Assembly: GCA_012960315.1 (NCBI GenBank)
Contig: DUBN01000011.1
Location: forward strand, 1 to 38,246
Reading direction: 5' to 3'
Length of the DNA stretch: 38,246 nt
Source: Acidimicrobiia bacterium
GTDB taxonomy: Bacteria; Actinomycetota; Acidimicrobiia; Acidimicrobiales; Poriferisodalaceae
Shown here piece by piece: positions 8,710 to 18,547 of this stretch. How positions within the stretch are numbered: position 1 is the first letter of the stretch; every line of letters begins with the position of its first letter. The position numbers and the translations under genes are program-made. Under the pieces are notes generated by a model. The model was not told the DNA's origin. It saw only the letters and a list, made by a program, of their open reading frames with translations, and did no database searches.

Positions 8710-9744
8710 TCAGGGCATCAAGCCACTGGTCGGTAAACCAGCAGTCTCGTCAAGCCCTAAAGCAATGTTGGCGCATTGGATGGCACCACCAGCGGCGCCC
8801 TTGACTAAATTGTCAAGTGCGCTAATGGTAAGAAGCCATCCTGTTCGTTCGTCGACTCGAGCGGTCATGTGCACCGTGTTTGCGCCCAGAGTTGCTTTAG
8901 TCGACGGTGATGCTTCGTCGACAACAACGAATGGTTCGTCCTCATAGGTTTGCGCTAACAATTCGAGCGCTTGAGCGGTTGAGAAAGAGGGGTCGCTGGG
9001 CCGCGCGTAGCAAGTCGCGAGGATGCCGCGAACCATGGGCGCAAGATGGGGGGTGAACAGAATCTCGCATCCTGTTACCTGTTCGATTTCGGGTGTATGC
9101 CGGTGAGTTAGCAAGCCATAGGCGGTGAAGTTCTCATCTACGGCCGCGAATGACGTGGTCGGCTTTAGCCCTCTACCCGCGCCGCTCACCCCTGACGCTG
9201 CGTCCACAATTACTCCCGTTGTCTCAATCTTCTTAGCGCGAACAAACGGACTCAGCGCTAACGATGCTGACGTCGGATAGCAACCAGGCACCGCTATTGC
9301 ACGGGCGCCTTTGAGATCCTTTCGATACAACTCAGGCAAGCCGTAGACGAACTCAGCCAATAATTCGGGCATGGTGTGTTCGGCCCCGTACCACTGGGGG
9401 TATAGCGCGGGGTCCTTGAGTCGGAAGTCTGATCCAAGGTCAAGAATGCAACCAACCTCTTTAAATAAATCCCCAACCACCGGCTGACTCGCCATATGCG
9501 GCAACCCCAAGAAAACCGCGTCTAATCCCAGAAAATCCGACGGATCGTAGGCGGAATACACCATTTCGCCAAAGTCCGAAGCCAAACTGGGGTACAGGGA
9601 GCGAATGCTGGTACCTGCTTGTGTGTCTCCAGTGGCGACCGTAAGCGACATGTTGGGATGGCTGGCTATTAACCTCATGAGTTCGGCACCCGTATAGCCC
9701 GAGGCACCCACGATGCCGACACGAAGTGTTGCGTTGCTGGACAT
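8710..9744 (-). CDS. argC: N-acetyl-gamma-glutamyl-phosphate reductase
   Basis: NADPH-dependent reduction of N-acetylglutamyl phosphate to the semialdehyde. From the chosen start the protein has 344 residues, normal for the family. The Rossmann motif GIVGASGYTGAEL is at the N-terminus, the catalytic cysteine is in VPGCYPTSA, and ASGVSGAGR is also family-typical. An in-frame ATG at 9789 exists but lies inside the operator palindrome and adds 15 unrelated residues, so I prefer ATG 9744 (MSSNATLRVGIVG). No clear Shine-Dalgarno sequence precedes it. It is the first gene of the argCBDFRH run and its promoter must lie around the ARG boxes. Confidence 0.96.
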   Translation of the reverse strand: MSSNATLRVGIVGASGYTGAELMRLIASHPNMSLTVATGDTQAGTSIRSLYPSLASDFGEMVYSAYDPSDFLGLDAVFLGLPHMASQPVVGDLFKEVGCILDLGSDFRLKDPALYPQWYGAEHTMPELLAEFVYGLPELYRKDLKGARAIAVPGCYPTSASLALSPFVRAKKIETTGVIVDAASGVSGAGRGLKPTTSFAAVDENFTAYGLLTHRHTPEIEQVTGCEILFTPHLAPMVRGILATCYARPSDPSFSTAQALELLAQTYEDEPFVVVDEASPSTKATLGANTVHMTARVDERTGWLLTISALDNLVKGAAGGAIQCANIALGLDETAGLPTSGLMP

Positions 9745-9772
9745 CCAGCTAAGGGTACAGCCCACAGTCATT

Positions 9773-9810
9773 AATGCATAATTATTCATTCTAATGAATA
9801 ATTATGCATT
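9773..9810. promoter_or_regulatory. double ARG box operator (38-bp perfect palindrome)
   Basis: The right half AATGAATAATTATGCATT (9793-9810) matches the E. coli ARG-box pattern WNTGAATWWWWATTCANW at 17 of 18 positions. The left half (9773-9790) is its exact reverse complement, and the two are separated by CT. Two 18-bp boxes two to three bases apart is the arrangement bound by hexameric ArgR. It lies 29 bp before the argC start and 50 bp before the start of the divergent MFS gene, so one operator could control both. It is very AT-rich compared with its surroundings. Confidence 0.9.
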
Positions 9811-9860
9811 GGGTCCGGTGCTGTCAGCGGTCTTCCATGAGGCAGACGTAAGGTGGCGAG

Positions 9861-11039
9861 GTGGCGAAGACGACAGGATTAACCCGAGGTTGGAGTCCTG
9901 TCATTTCCCTCGGCGTGATGACATGCACGTGTTACGGCGCAGCTTTTTACGCCTTTGGCATACTTATAGATCCCATTCACAATGAACTCGGATGGTCGTT
10001 AACATTTTTGGGAGCTGTTTTCGCTGTCGCCCAACTCTTGACTGGATTTGGTGCTTCGATCGCTGGGCGACTACTTGACCGTTGGGGCGGCAAGCTTCTT
10101 TTCAACATCCAAGGACTCGCCTCACTACTTCTGTTCGCAGGAAGTTGGACAAACTCTCAAGCGTTATTTGCGATCCTTATTTCAAGCTCTCTTGGAATAA
10201 TGGCGGCCACAGGCTTCTACCACGTGTCGACCGCCATAGCAGGTCGTGTGGGGCCCTCCACTCCCGCCAAATCCATCACCGTATTGACAGTAATCGGAGC
10301 ATTTTGCAGTCCGATCTACCTTCCGGTAGGCGCTCTGCTGATCAACTCCGCCGGGTGGCGAGTCACAGTTCGAGTATTTGCTGTGTTGGCATTTGTCGGA
10401 GCACTCCAAGCAGCATATTTTGCCCGTAACGGAGCTTCAGAACAGACCGGAGGACCCTCACCTAAGGCCCTTAAAGCCCTAAAAACTGCGATAGGTCGGC
10501 CAGCGGTTCGGAGAATGTTGTTGGCATACGCATTCGCTGGCTTCTCATTTAGCACCCTGCTCGTATACCAAGTCCCAATCATGATCGATCAAGGCCTTAC
10601 GTTAAGCACCGCGGCCGCCGTCGCCGGGTTCCGCGGCTTTTGTCAACTATTTGGACGGGTGGGTGTTATCGCAGCCCTAGCCAGACAAGAGGCGGCTCGC
10701 GCGTTACGGATCGGGTACCTGATGGCGGCTTCAGGCTCGCTGTTTGTTTTGGGCGGAAACATCGGACTGGGAATCGTGTACGGCGCATTAGTGGGTGCCA
10801 GCTTGGGGGCCTCTACTCCGCTTCAAGCAATTCATGCACAGAACACTTTTGAACCTGAAGACCTCGGATTGTTGATGGGCCTTCAACATTCGGTTTTTGC
10901 ATTGGCAGGCGCTGCCGGGCCAATCGCTGCAGGGGTCGCTGCTGACCTTTCCGACAGTCAGTCGCCCACGGTCTGGATGACGGTGTGTAGCCTGCTCGTC
11001 GCTGCGATGCTCCTACAGGGCAAACCTCGCACTCATTGA
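9861..11039 (+). CDS. MFS transporter, MCT/OFA-like
   Basis: A 392-residue inner-membrane transporter of the major facilitator superfamily with about 12 hydrophobic segments. The loop 2-3 motif is GRLLDRWGGK (residues 69-78), and the opening GWSPVISLGVMTCTCYGAAFYAFGI resembles the monocarboxylate transporter/oxalate-formate antiporter branch in its parts GVMTCTCYGAAFYAFG. The substrate is unknown and could be a carboxylate or amino-acid-like anion. It starts at GTG 9861 with AAGGTGG four bases upstream. It is divergent from argC and lies next to the ARG-box palindrome, so arginine-dependent regulation is possible. A second transporter of this type is at 20424. Confidence 0.88.
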   Translation: MAKTTGLTRGWSPVISLGVMTCTCYGAAFYAFGILIDPIHNELGWSLTFLGAVFAVAQLLTGFGASIAGRLLDRWGGKLLFNIQGLASLLLFAGSWTNSQALFAILISSSLGIMAATGFYHVSTAIAGRVGPSTPAKSITVLTVIGAFCSPIYLPVGALLINSAGWRVTVRVFAVLAFVGALQAAYFARNGASEQTGGPSPKALKALKTAIGRPAVRRMLLAYAFAGFSFSTLLVYQVPIMIDQGLTLSTAAAVAGFRGFCQLFGRVGVIAALARQEAARALRIGYLMAASGSLFVLGGNIGLGIVYGALVGASLGASTPLQAIHAQNTFEPEDLGLLMGLQHSVFALAGAAGPIAAGVAADLSDSQSPTVWMTVCSLLVAAMLLQGKPRTH

Positions 11040-11070
11040 GTCGGAAATCGGTAGTTAGTTGCCTCGAGGG

Positions 11071-11098
11071 TTGTGATGGCCGGCGCGTTGAGTACTCT
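11071..11098 (+). promoter_or_regulatory. candidate gltB promoter
   Basis: TTGTGA (11071-11076) and TACTCT (11093-11098) are spaced by 16 bp, about 80 nt upstream of the preferred gltB start. The -10 overlaps a small inverted repeat ACTCT-T-AGAGT (11094-11104), which could be a regulator site. Each element is imperfect, so the call is weak. Confidence 0.3.
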
Positions 11099-11178
11099 TA
11101 GAGTCGTTCTGCTTGGGCCAACGACGTCCCTTCAGCGCCAATAGTCGATCGAACGCTCGAAACTCCCGGACGTCACCA

Positions 11179-14100
11179 ATGCATGAAATTTCCCTAAATC
11201 AACGAGGGCTACCCGCAGCTCAAGGTCTCTACGACCCCAGATATGAGCATGACGCTTGCGGTGTGGCATTCGTGGTCGACATGCACGGTCGCGCTACGCA
11301 CGAAATGGTGGAACGCGGTCTCGCCTGCTTGTACAAATTAGACCACCGTGGTGCCACAGGAGCCGAAGAAAACGTCGGAGACGGAGCAGGAATTCTTATT
11401 CAGCTTCCCGACTCTTTTTTCCGCCAAGTATCCGATCTCGACCTTCCCGATGCGGGCTGCTACGCAGCCGGTATGGCTTTTCTCCCTCCCGAAGACCCCG
11501 ACGCTGCAGTGTCATCGATCGAATCGTTGGTGCAAGAGGAGGGACTCCGAACTATCGGCTGGAGAAACGTCCCGACGGTCAGCTCCTCGTTAGGAACATT
11601 CGCCACTGACGCTATGCCAGATTTTCGAATCCTCTTTATCGCGGGCCCGAAAGACGAACCAGTCGCGGGCTTAGAACTCGAGCGCATGACCTTTGTTCTA
11701 CGCAAACGCATCGAACACGAAATTCAGCCTTCGGTATATTTCCCTTCGCTTTCGTCTCGCACGTTCGTTTACAAGGGAATGCTGACATGCGATCAACTCC
11801 CAGTTTTCTTTCCTGATCTCACGGACGAAAGATTGACGAGTGCACTCGCGCTAGTCCACTCCCGATTCAGCACAAACACCTTTCCCTCTTGGCCTCTAGC
11901 TCACCCTTATCGACTGATCGCTCACAACGGCGAAATTAACACTGTGATGGGGAATCGAAACTGGATGCACGCCAGGGAAGGGACACTAGCCACTGATGCC
12001 TTCGGTGAATCTTTGGGGCGCGCTCTTCCGATAATGACACCCGACGCGTCCGATACTGCCAGCTTCGACGAAGCGCTCGAATTGATCCAACTTGGCGGGC
12101 GCAGTCTCCCTCACGCGGTGCTCATGATGGTGCCCGAAGCGTGGGAGAACCACGAGCGCCTACCCCAGTGGAAGCGTGATTTTTACGAATTTCATGCGTC
12201 TTTGATTGAACCCTGGGATGGACCGGCGTCAATTGCTTTCACTGACGGGACCGTTATCGGCGCCGTCCTTGACCGAAACGGGCTTCGACCATCCCGTTTT
12301 TGGGTGACCGAGGAAGGCCTCGTAGTCATGGCATCCGAGGTCGGGGTGCTCGATCTTGACCAAAGCACAGTGATTCAGAAAGGGCGACTTCAGCCCGGCA
12401 AAATGTTTCTTGTTGATACTGCTGCAGGAAGAATCGTCGGCGATGAGGAAATTAAGCAAACGCTCGCCGATGCTGAGCCGTACGGAGAGTGGCTCCAAGA
12501 CGGACTCGTACATTTGGATGACCTTCCGCACCGTTACCTACTGACGCCACAACATTCATCCGTCGTAAAGAGGCAACGCACCTTTGGTTTCACTGAGGAG
12601 GAACTCAGAATTCTCCTGGCACCAATGGCTCGCACTGCAGCCGAACCGATCGGCTCCATGGGCACCGACACTCCTATTGCTGTGCTTTCCAAACGATCAC
12701 GTTTGATATTTGACTACTTCTCCCAATTGTTCGCACAAGTCACGAACCCCCCTCTTGACGCGATCCGCGAAGAACTGGTGACGTCGACCTCCTCGTTTTT
12801 GGGACCAGAAAGCAACTTGCTTGAACCAGGTCCAGAATCGTGTAAGCAAATCGTGGTTCCCCACCCTGTACTTTCCAACGAAGACCTTGCCAAAATCCTG
12901 TACCTCAACGAGAGCGGCGATTACCCCCAGTTCAAATCCTTCGCTATAGACGGCCTTTACCCAATCGCCGAAGGTGGCGATGGCATGCGTAGTGCCATAG
13001 AAGACATCAGGACCAAGGTTTCTGACGCAATAGCCAACGGCGCCAAAATTATTGTCTTATCGGATCGATACAGCAATGAGCAAAACGCCCCCATTCCTTC
13101 ACTTCTGTTGACCGGTGCAGTCCACCACCATTTAGTGAGGGAACGGACTCGCACCAAGGTCGGCCTCATCGTCGAATGCGGCGATGCTCGAGAGGTCCAT
13201 CACATGGCCCTACTTCTCGGCTATGGCGCCGGCGCAATCAATCCGTATCTCGCTATCGAATCCATTGAGGATTTCGTCGAGCAGGGAGTCATCAACGAAG
13301 TTGGCGCAAAGACCGCCGTTCGCAACTACATCAAGGCCTGTTCAAAAGGCGTCCTCAAGATTATGTCCAAAATGGGCATCTCCACCGTGGCCAGCTATAC
13401 GGGAGCGCAGGTTTTTGAATGCGTTGGGCTGTCTAACCAAGTAATTGATGATTACTTCACGGGTACGGCGTCGAAACTCGGAGGAATCGGGCTCGACATC
13501 ATTGCCGAAGAGGTCGCTCTTCGTCACCGCTTTGCCTACTTAAAAAACCCCGAAGAAATGGCGCATCGAGATCTGTGGTCAGGGGGAGAGTACCAATGGA
13601 GACGCGAGGGCGAATATCACCTGTTCAATCCAGAAACCGTGTACAAGCTGCAGCACGCCACACAAACCGGCCAATACGAGGTCTTCAAGGAATATACGAA
13701 GCTGGTCAACGACCATTCCGAACAACTAGCCACGATCCGCGGACTCTTCAACCTCACTCCCTCCAAAACTGGCTCTATAGCGCTTGACGAAGTTGAACCT
13801 GTTAGCGAAATAGTGAAGCGTTTCTCCACGGGTGCGATGAGCTATGGCTCCATTTCCGCTGAAGCGCATGAAACTCTGGCCATAGCAATGAACCGTCTGG
13901 GGGGTAAATCAAATACTGGCGAGGGAGGCGAAGACCCGGAGCGCTTTATCCCAGATAGCAACGGTGACTCCCGACGATCAGCGATTAAACAGGTGGCGTC
14001 TGGCCGCTTTGGGGTCACCTCGGAGTACCTGGTGAACTCCGACGACATCCAGATCAAAATGGCCCAAGGTGCGAAACCGGGCGAAGGCGGCCAGCTCCCA

Positions 14101-15747
14101 GGCCCAAAGGTCTGGCCGTGGATCGCTAAGACCCGCCATTCCACGCCTGGAGTTGGATTGATCTCTCCTCCTCCGCATCACGACATTTACTCAATCGAAG
14201 ACCTCAAACAACTGATACACGATCTCAAGAATTCGAATCCTGAGGCTCGTATCCACGTCAAACTTGTTGCCGAGGTAGGCGTAGGTACTGTTGCCGCCGG
14301 GGTATCCAAAGCAAAAGCAGATGTTGTCCTTATCTCGGGGCATGATGGCGGAACAGGCGCCTCCCCACTTACGTCGCTCAAACACGCGGGCGGTCCTTGG
14401 GAACTTGGATTAGCTGAGACCCAACAAACTCTTCTTATCAACGGGTTGAGAGACCGGATCGTCGTGCAGACTGACGGTCAACTTAAGACCGGTCGCGATG
14501 TCATGGTCGCCATGCTCCTAGGCGCCGAAGAGTTCGGATTTGCGACAGCTCCCCTAGTTGTCTCTGGATGCATAATGATGCGGGTCTGCCATCTAGACAC
14601 GTGTCCCGTCGGAGTCGCGACCCAAAATAAGGAGTTGCGTTCTCGCTACGCCGGCAAAGCAGAGTTCGTGGTCAACTTCTTTGAATACATCGCCCACGAG
14701 GTCCGTGAATACCTTGCTGAGCTTGGCTTTCGTTCGATTGAAGAAGCCATCGGTCGTGTCGATTGCTTGGACATCGATCGAGCTGTCGATCACTGGAAGG
14801 CTGATGGTCTTGATCTCAGTCCCATCCTCCATATACCCACTTCACCCTGGGAACAAGACCGGTTCTGTTCCAAACAACAAGAGCACGGCTTGCAAAAAGC
14901 CCTTGATCAGCAGTTAATAGAACAAGCCCAAGAGGCCATCGAAAGTGGATCTCCGGTAGAGATAACATCCCCTGTCTCCAATGTGAACCGCACTGTCGGC
15001 ACGCTCCTTGGTCACCACGTGACTAAAGCTCATGGGGGCCAGGGACTGCCAAAAGACACCATCACAGTGCTCATGACCGGTTCCGCAGGTCAGAGTTTTG
15101 GTGCTTTCGTTCCGAGTGGAATTACGTTGCGCTTGTCTGGAGACGCGAACGACTATCTCGGCAAAGGCCTCTCAGGGGGACGAATCGTGCTTCGCCCGCC
15201 GATTGATTCAGCACCCGAGTTCGTTGCAGAGGAAAACGTGATCGCCGGCAACGTGATCCTCTACGGAGCAACAAGTGGCGAGGTCTTTATAAGAGGGACC
15301 GTGGGGGAACGCTTCTGCGTTCGTAACTCCGGAGCAACATCTGTTGTTGAGGGAGTCGGGGACCATGCTTGTGAATACATGACTGGAGGCCAGGTTGTCG
15401 TTCTGGGACCGACAGGCAGGAACTTTGGAGCTGGTATGTCTGGAGGCGTTGCGTTCATCTACGATCCCGAAGATGAATTTCATCGAAGTTTGAACACCGA
15501 AATGGTGGACTTAGAGACCTCTCTCGATGACGAGGATGCCGACTTTCTTCGTGACGTCATTCGTCGTCACCATGACGAAACGGGGTCCGAAGTCGCTTCG
15601 GCGATTCTCGATCGTTGGCACCAACAGGTGCGGTATTTCAAGAAGGTCATGCCCAAGGACTACAAACGTGTCATGGAGGCCATCGCTACGGCGGAGGAAC
15701 ACGGCCAAGACGTCGAAGAGGCCGTGATGGCTGCGGCGAAGGGGTGA
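11179..15747 (+). CDS. gltB: glutamate synthase (NADPH) large subunit
   Basis: Large subunit of GOGAT: removes the amide nitrogen of glutamine and adds it to 2-oxoglutarate, giving two glutamates. From ATG 11179 the protein has 1522 residues. A 26-residue propeptide ends just before Cys27 (HDACGVAF), the Ntn-type glutaminase nucleophile exposed after cleavage. The central/FMN region contains [19 protein letters not shown]. The 3Fe-4S ligands are Cys1131, Cys1137 and Cys1142 (CX5CX4C, as in CHLDTCPVG). The C-terminal glycine-rich beta-helix domain follows ([14 protein letters not shown]). A TTG at 11113 would add 22 residues and is less likely. It is followed by gltD after 75 nt. Confidence 0.97.
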   Translation: MHEISLNQRGLPAAQGLYDPRYEHDACGVAFVVDMHGRATHEMVERGLACLYKLDHRGATGAEENVGDGAGILIQLPDSFFRQVSDLDLPDAGCYAAGMAFLPPEDPDAAVSSIESLVQEEGLRTIGWRNVPTVSSSLGTFATDAMPDFRILFIAGPKDEPVAGLELERMTFVLRKRIEHEIQPSVYFPSLSSRTFVYKGMLTCDQLPVFFPDLTDERLTSALALVHSRFSTNTFPSWPLAHPYRLIAHNGEINTVMGNRNWMHAREGTLATDAFGESLGRALPIMTPDASDTASFDEALELIQLGGRSLPHAVLMMVPEAWENHERLPQWKRDFYEFHASLIEPWDGPASIAFTDGTVIGAVLDRNGLRPSRFWVTEEGLVVMASEVGVLDLDQSTVIQKGRLQPGKMFLVDTAAGRIVGDEEIKQTLADAEPYGEWLQDGLVHLDDLPHRYLLTPQHSSVVKRQRTFGFTEEELRILLAPMARTAAEPIGSMGTDTPIAVLSKRSRLIFDYFSQLFAQVTNPPLDAIREELVTSTSSFLGPESNLLEPGPESCKQIVVPHPVLSNEDLAKILYLNESGDYPQFKSFAIDGLYPIAEGGDGMRSAIEDIRTKVSDAIANGAKIIVLSDRYSNEQNAPIPSLLLTGAVHHHLVRERTRTKVGLIVECGDAREVHHMALLLGYGAGAINPYLAIESIEDFVEQGVINEVGAKTAVRNYIKACSKGVLKIMSKMGISTVASYTGAQVFECVGLSNQVIDDYFTGTASKLGGIGLDIIAEEVALRHRFAYLKNPEEMAHRDLWSGGEYQWRREGEYHLFNPETVYKLQHATQTGQYEVFKEYTKLVNDHSEQLATIRGLFNLTPSKTGSIALDEVEPVSEIVKRFSTGAMSYGSISAEAHETLAIAMNRLGGKSNTGEGGEDPERFIPDSNGDSRRSAIKQVASGRFGVTSEYLVNSDDIQIKMAQGAKPGEGGQLPGPKVWPWIAKTRHSTPGVGLISPPPHHDIYSIEDLKQLIHDLKNSNPEARIHVKLVAEVGVGTVAAGVSKAKADVVLISGHDGGTGASPLTSLKHAGGPWELGLAETQQTLLINGLRDRIVVQTDGQLKTGRDVMVAMLLGAEEFGFATAPLVVSGCIMMRVCHLDTCPVGVATQNKELRSRYAGKAEFVVNFFEYIAHEVREYLAELGFRSIEEAIGRVDCLDIDRAVDHWKADGLDLSPILHIPTSPWEQDRFCSKQQEHGLQKALDQQLIEQAQEAIESGSPVEITSPVSNVNRTVGTLLGHHVTKAHGGQGLPKDTITVLMTGSAGQSFGAFVPSGITLRLSGDANDYLGKGLSGGRIVLRPPIDSAPEFVAEENVIAGNVILYGATSGEVFIRGTVGERFCVRNSGATSVVEGVGDHACEYMTGGQVVVLGPTGRNFGAGMSGGVAFIYDPEDEFHRSLNTEMVDLETSLDDEDADFLRDVIRRHHDETGSEVASAILDRWHQQVRYFKKVMPKDYKRVMEAIATAEEHGQDVEEAVMAAAKG

Positions 15748-15822
15748 TCGCTATGTTCCAATGGGTGACGGTTAACCAATTCGCGACAAGAACGTTGTGC
15801 GGGCAAAGGGACCAAATTCGAC

Positions 15823-17280
15823 ATGGCTGATATCCGAGGGTTCCTAAAACATGACCGCGAAACACCTTCCCGGCGGCCTGTTCCCGTGCGTCTCTTGGAT
15901 TGGCATGAGGTGTACGAGGGGTTTGACCAAGGCAGTTTGCGGAACCAAGCAAGCAGATGCATGGACTGTGGAATTCCATTTTGCAACAACGGATGCCCTC
16001 TCGGAAATATCATCCCGGATTGGAATGACCTCGTGTACCGGGACCGCTGGCGAGACGCAATCGATCGCCTGCACGCCACAAACAATTTCCCCGAGTTCAC
16101 CGGACGACTTTGTCCGGCTCCCTGCGAGGGTGCATGCGTACTCGGAATCAATCAAGATCCGGTGGCTATAAAACAAATTGAAGTGACAATTATCGATCAT
16201 GCCTTTGAAATGGGGTGGGTGGAACCAGTTCTTCCGACTGTTCTCTCCGATAAGTCTGTCGCCGTCGTCGGCAGCGGGCCAGCCGGCCTGGCAGCTGCAC
16301 AACAGTTGACACGCGCAGGTCACACAGTTGTCGTTTTCGAAAGAGCCGACCGAATTGGTGGTTTGCTTCGTTACGGCATTCCAGAATTCAAAATGGAAAA
16401 GCGTCACATCGATCGCAGAATCCAACAGATGGAACAGGAAGGGACAGAATTTCGGACGGGGGTCAACGTTGGTGTCGATATAAGCGCCAGTGAACTTCGC
16501 GAACAATTTGATGCTGTTGTACTCGCCGGTGGTGCAACCCAATGGCGAGATCTCCCGATCGAAGGTAGAGAACTCACCGGAGTTCATCAGGCAATGGAAT
16601 ACCTTCCTTGGGCTAATCGCGCTCAGCAAGGCGACTTCACGGTTGAAGAGGCGCCTATCTCAGCTGCCGGAAAGAAAGTGGTGATCATTGGAGGAGGCGA
16701 CACCGGCGCCGATTGCCTAGGCACAGCACATAGGCAAGGCGCGACTTCGGTTCACCAATTCGAAATTATGCCCTGTCCCCCTGATGAGCGGTCTGTAGGC
16801 AATCCTTGGCCAACATTCCCAATGACATTCAAAACCACGGCAGCTCACGAGGAGGGCGGAGAACGGGTTTACTCGGTCAATACTGACAAATTTCTCGGTG
16901 ATGAGGTTGGTAATTTACGCGGGCTGGCAGCTCATGAAGTGGAGATGACGGATGGTCGTTTCAAAAAGGTCGAGGGCACAGATTTTGAACTAGCGGTTGA
17001 TCTGGTCTTTTTAGCAATGGGTTTCACTGGTCCCGAACAGGGCGGTTTACTCGAACAGCTAGACGTCGAGCTAGACGAACGCGCGAACGTCGCTCGCGAC
17101 GATAATTTCGCAACGAATAAAGACAACGTGTGGGTGTGCGGCGATATGGGACGAGGACAGAGCCTCATCGTTTGGGCCATAGCCGAGGGCCGGTCATGCG
17201 CTGCGGCCGTTGATGCTTCACTGACAGGTTCGACTTCATTAATGTCTCCGGTGACGCCCACAGACCGACCGTTACTTTGA
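15823..17280 (+). CDS. gltD: glutamate synthase (NADPH) small subunit
   Basis: Beta subunit of GOGAT: takes electrons from NAD(P)H via FAD and passes them through 4Fe-4S clusters to GltB. The 485-residue length is usual. The N-terminal cluster-binding cysteines are Cys46, 49, 54 and 58 (CMDCGIPFCNNGC) and Cys97, 101 and 105 (CPAPCEGAC). The FAD site is VVGSGPAGLAAA, the second nucleotide-binding site is VIIGGGDTGADC, and the closing segment is VWVCGDMGRGQSLIVWAIAEG. ATG start at 15823; the AAAGGG upstream is rather distant. It forms the gltBD operon, with the next gene 12 nt downstream. Confidence 0.97.
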   Translation: MADIRGFLKHDRETPSRRPVPVRLLDWHEVYEGFDQGSLRNQASRCMDCGIPFCNNGCPLGNIIPDWNDLVYRDRWRDAIDRLHATNNFPEFTGRLCPAPCEGACVLGINQDPVAIKQIEVTIIDHAFEMGWVEPVLPTVLSDKSVAVVGSGPAGLAAAQQLTRAGHTVVVFERADRIGGLLRYGIPEFKMEKRHIDRRIQQMEQEGTEFRTGVNVGVDISASELREQFDAVVLAGGATQWRDLPIEGRELTGVHQAMEYLPWANRAQQGDFTVEEAPISAAGKKVVIIGGGDTGADCLGTAHRQGATSVHQFEIMPCPPDERSVGNPWPTFPMTFKTTAAHEEGGERVYSVNTDKFLGDEVGNLRGLAAHEVEMTDGRFKKVEGTDFELAVDLVFLAMGFTGPEQGGLLEQLDVELDERANVARDDNFATNKDNVWVCGDMGRGQSLIVWAIAEGRSCAAAVDASLTGSTSLMSPVTPTDRPLL

Positions 17281-17292
17281 TGAAAAGAATTC

Positions 17293-18528
17293 ATGAACGA
17301 CTTACACGTTGACGAAGAGCGCCTTTGGAGGACCCTTCACCAGCTCGCTGAGATCGGTGCAACAGAAGCCGGTGGTGTCGCTCGGGTTGCGTTAACAGAC
17401 CTAGATAAGTTGGGACGCGACCAGTTCGTGGAGTGGGTGACTGAAGTCGGATGCAGCGTGCATGTAGATCAAATGGGTAACCTGTTCGCCCGACGCGAGG
17501 GGGCAGAGGTTGACCGAAAACCCGTGATTATCGGGAGCCATCTTGACACCCAACCTACGGGTGGAAAATTTGACGGCGCCTACGGAGTTATGGTCGGTTT
17601 AGAGGTGCTACGAGTCCTGCACGAGGCTGATTATCGAACGCTTGCACCAATTGAAGTGGTGTCGTGGACTAACGAGGAGGGCGCACGCTTTCCACCAGCA
17701 ATGCTGGGATCGGGTGTATTTGGTGGTGCGTTTTCACTGGAAAGTGGCTTAGGGGCTGTGGACCCAAATGGCACCACCCTCGGCGATGAACTGCTACGAA
17801 TTGGCTATTCGGGCCCCCAACTTTGCGGTGGTAGACCCGTCGGCTATTACCTTGAGCCTCACATAGAACAGGGGCCCATCCTGGAAGCTTCAGAGCGCGC
17901 AATCGGTGTCGTGACTGGTGTTCAGGGCATCAGATGGTACGACGTGTCGATCAACGGCACCGAGGCGCACGCGGGCACAACGCCAATGGATCGGCGGTCT
18001 GATGCCATGTTGAGTGCCGCTGAGTTAGTGACCGCGGTAAACCAAATTGCGAAACGTCGCGCCGATGGTCGCTCAACCGTTGGCGTTCTTACCTCCACCC
18101 CGGGTTCGCGTAACACTGTGGCGGGCTCCGTCAATTTATCCGTCGACCTTCGCCATCCCGATGCCGATGAGCTACGCCAAATGAGCAACGAATTACTTGA
18201 TGCCGCTGAGACTCTCAGTCCGGCTGCCTTAGTTGAGGAAATCTGGTACTCGCCACCCATCAGGTTTGATGAGCGGATCGTCACAAGAATTCGTGAGAGC
18301 GCTTCTGCGGCGGGTCACCAGCCGGTAGATATTGTTTCCGGCGCAGGTCATGATGCTGTGTACCTAAGCGCAGTGGCTCCCACAGGAATGCTGTTTATTC
18401 CTTGCAAAGAAGGTCTGTCACATAACGAAGCTGAGAGTATCTCTCAAGCACATTCGACGGCTGGGGCAGAAGTAATTCTTCGGACAGTCCTCCTTCTAGC
18501 AGACGAGAATACGGGTGCTGCTCACTAA
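17293..18528 (+). CDS. M20 amidohydrolase (N-carbamoyl-amino acid hydrolase / allantoate amidohydrolase type)
   Basis: Zinc-dependent hydrolase that releases ammonia and CO2 from N-carbamoyl amino acids, ureidopropionate or allantoate; the exact substrate is open. The 411-residue protein carries the metal ligands of the carbamoylase branch of M20: His83 (GSHLDT), Asp94 (GKFDGAYG), Glu128/129 (TNEEGARF), His190 (EPHIEQGP) and the late His in GLSHNEAE. The lid-domain GSGAGHDA-type motif reads SGAGHDA. It is not an ArgE/DapE-type M20 enzyme. Only 12 nt separate it from gltD, so it is probably cotranscribed with glutamate synthase, which suggests recovery of nitrogen from ureides, hydantoins or pyrimidine products. 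Confidence 0.9.
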   Translation: MNDLHVDEERLWRTLHQLAEIGATEAGGVARVALTDLDKLGRDQFVEWVTEVGCSVHVDQMGNLFARREGAEVDRKPVIIGSHLDTQPTGGKFDGAYGVMVGLEVLRVLHEADYRTLAPIEVVSWTNEEGARFPPAMLGSGVFGGAFSLESGLGAVDPNGTTLGDELLRIGYSGPQLCGGRPVGYYLEPHIEQGPILEASERAIGVVTGVQGIRWYDVSINGTEAHAGTTPMDRRSDAMLSAAELVTAVNQIAKRRADGRSTVGVLTSTPGSRNTVAGSVNLSVDLRHPDADELRQMSNELLDAAETLSPAALVEEIWYSPPIRFDERIVTRIRESASAAGHQPVDIVSGAGHDAVYLSAVAPTGMLFIPCKEGLSHNEAESISQAHSTAGAEVILRTVLLLADENTGAAH

Positions 18529-18547
18529 TGGCGTACACGTGTTTTTC

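Noticed and set aside
9745-9789. Upstream ATG of argC (MNNYAL...)
   Set aside because: The start lies within the operator palindrome and the extra residues do not belong to the ArgC family; ATG 9744 gives the normal N-terminus.
15844-16629. 261-residue open frame antisense to gltD
   Set aside because: gltD is certain in the other frame. The antisense frame has no recognisable motif and no upstream signal.
17279-17298. Second ARG box at the start of the M20 gene (TGAAAAGAATTCA)
   Set aside because: The half-site spacing is one base short, only partial half-sites are kept, and there is no second box beside it; probably chance.
17293-18528. M20 protein as the missing ArgE (acetylornithine deacetylase)
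   Set aside because: The ligand context (NEEGARF, EPHIEQGP, GLSHNEAE) is that of the carbamoylase/allantoate branch, not of ArgE/DapE.
18530-18547. ACACGTGT followed by TTTTT between two convergent genes as a terminator
   Set aside because: The stem is only four base pairs with no loop, too weak to support the call.
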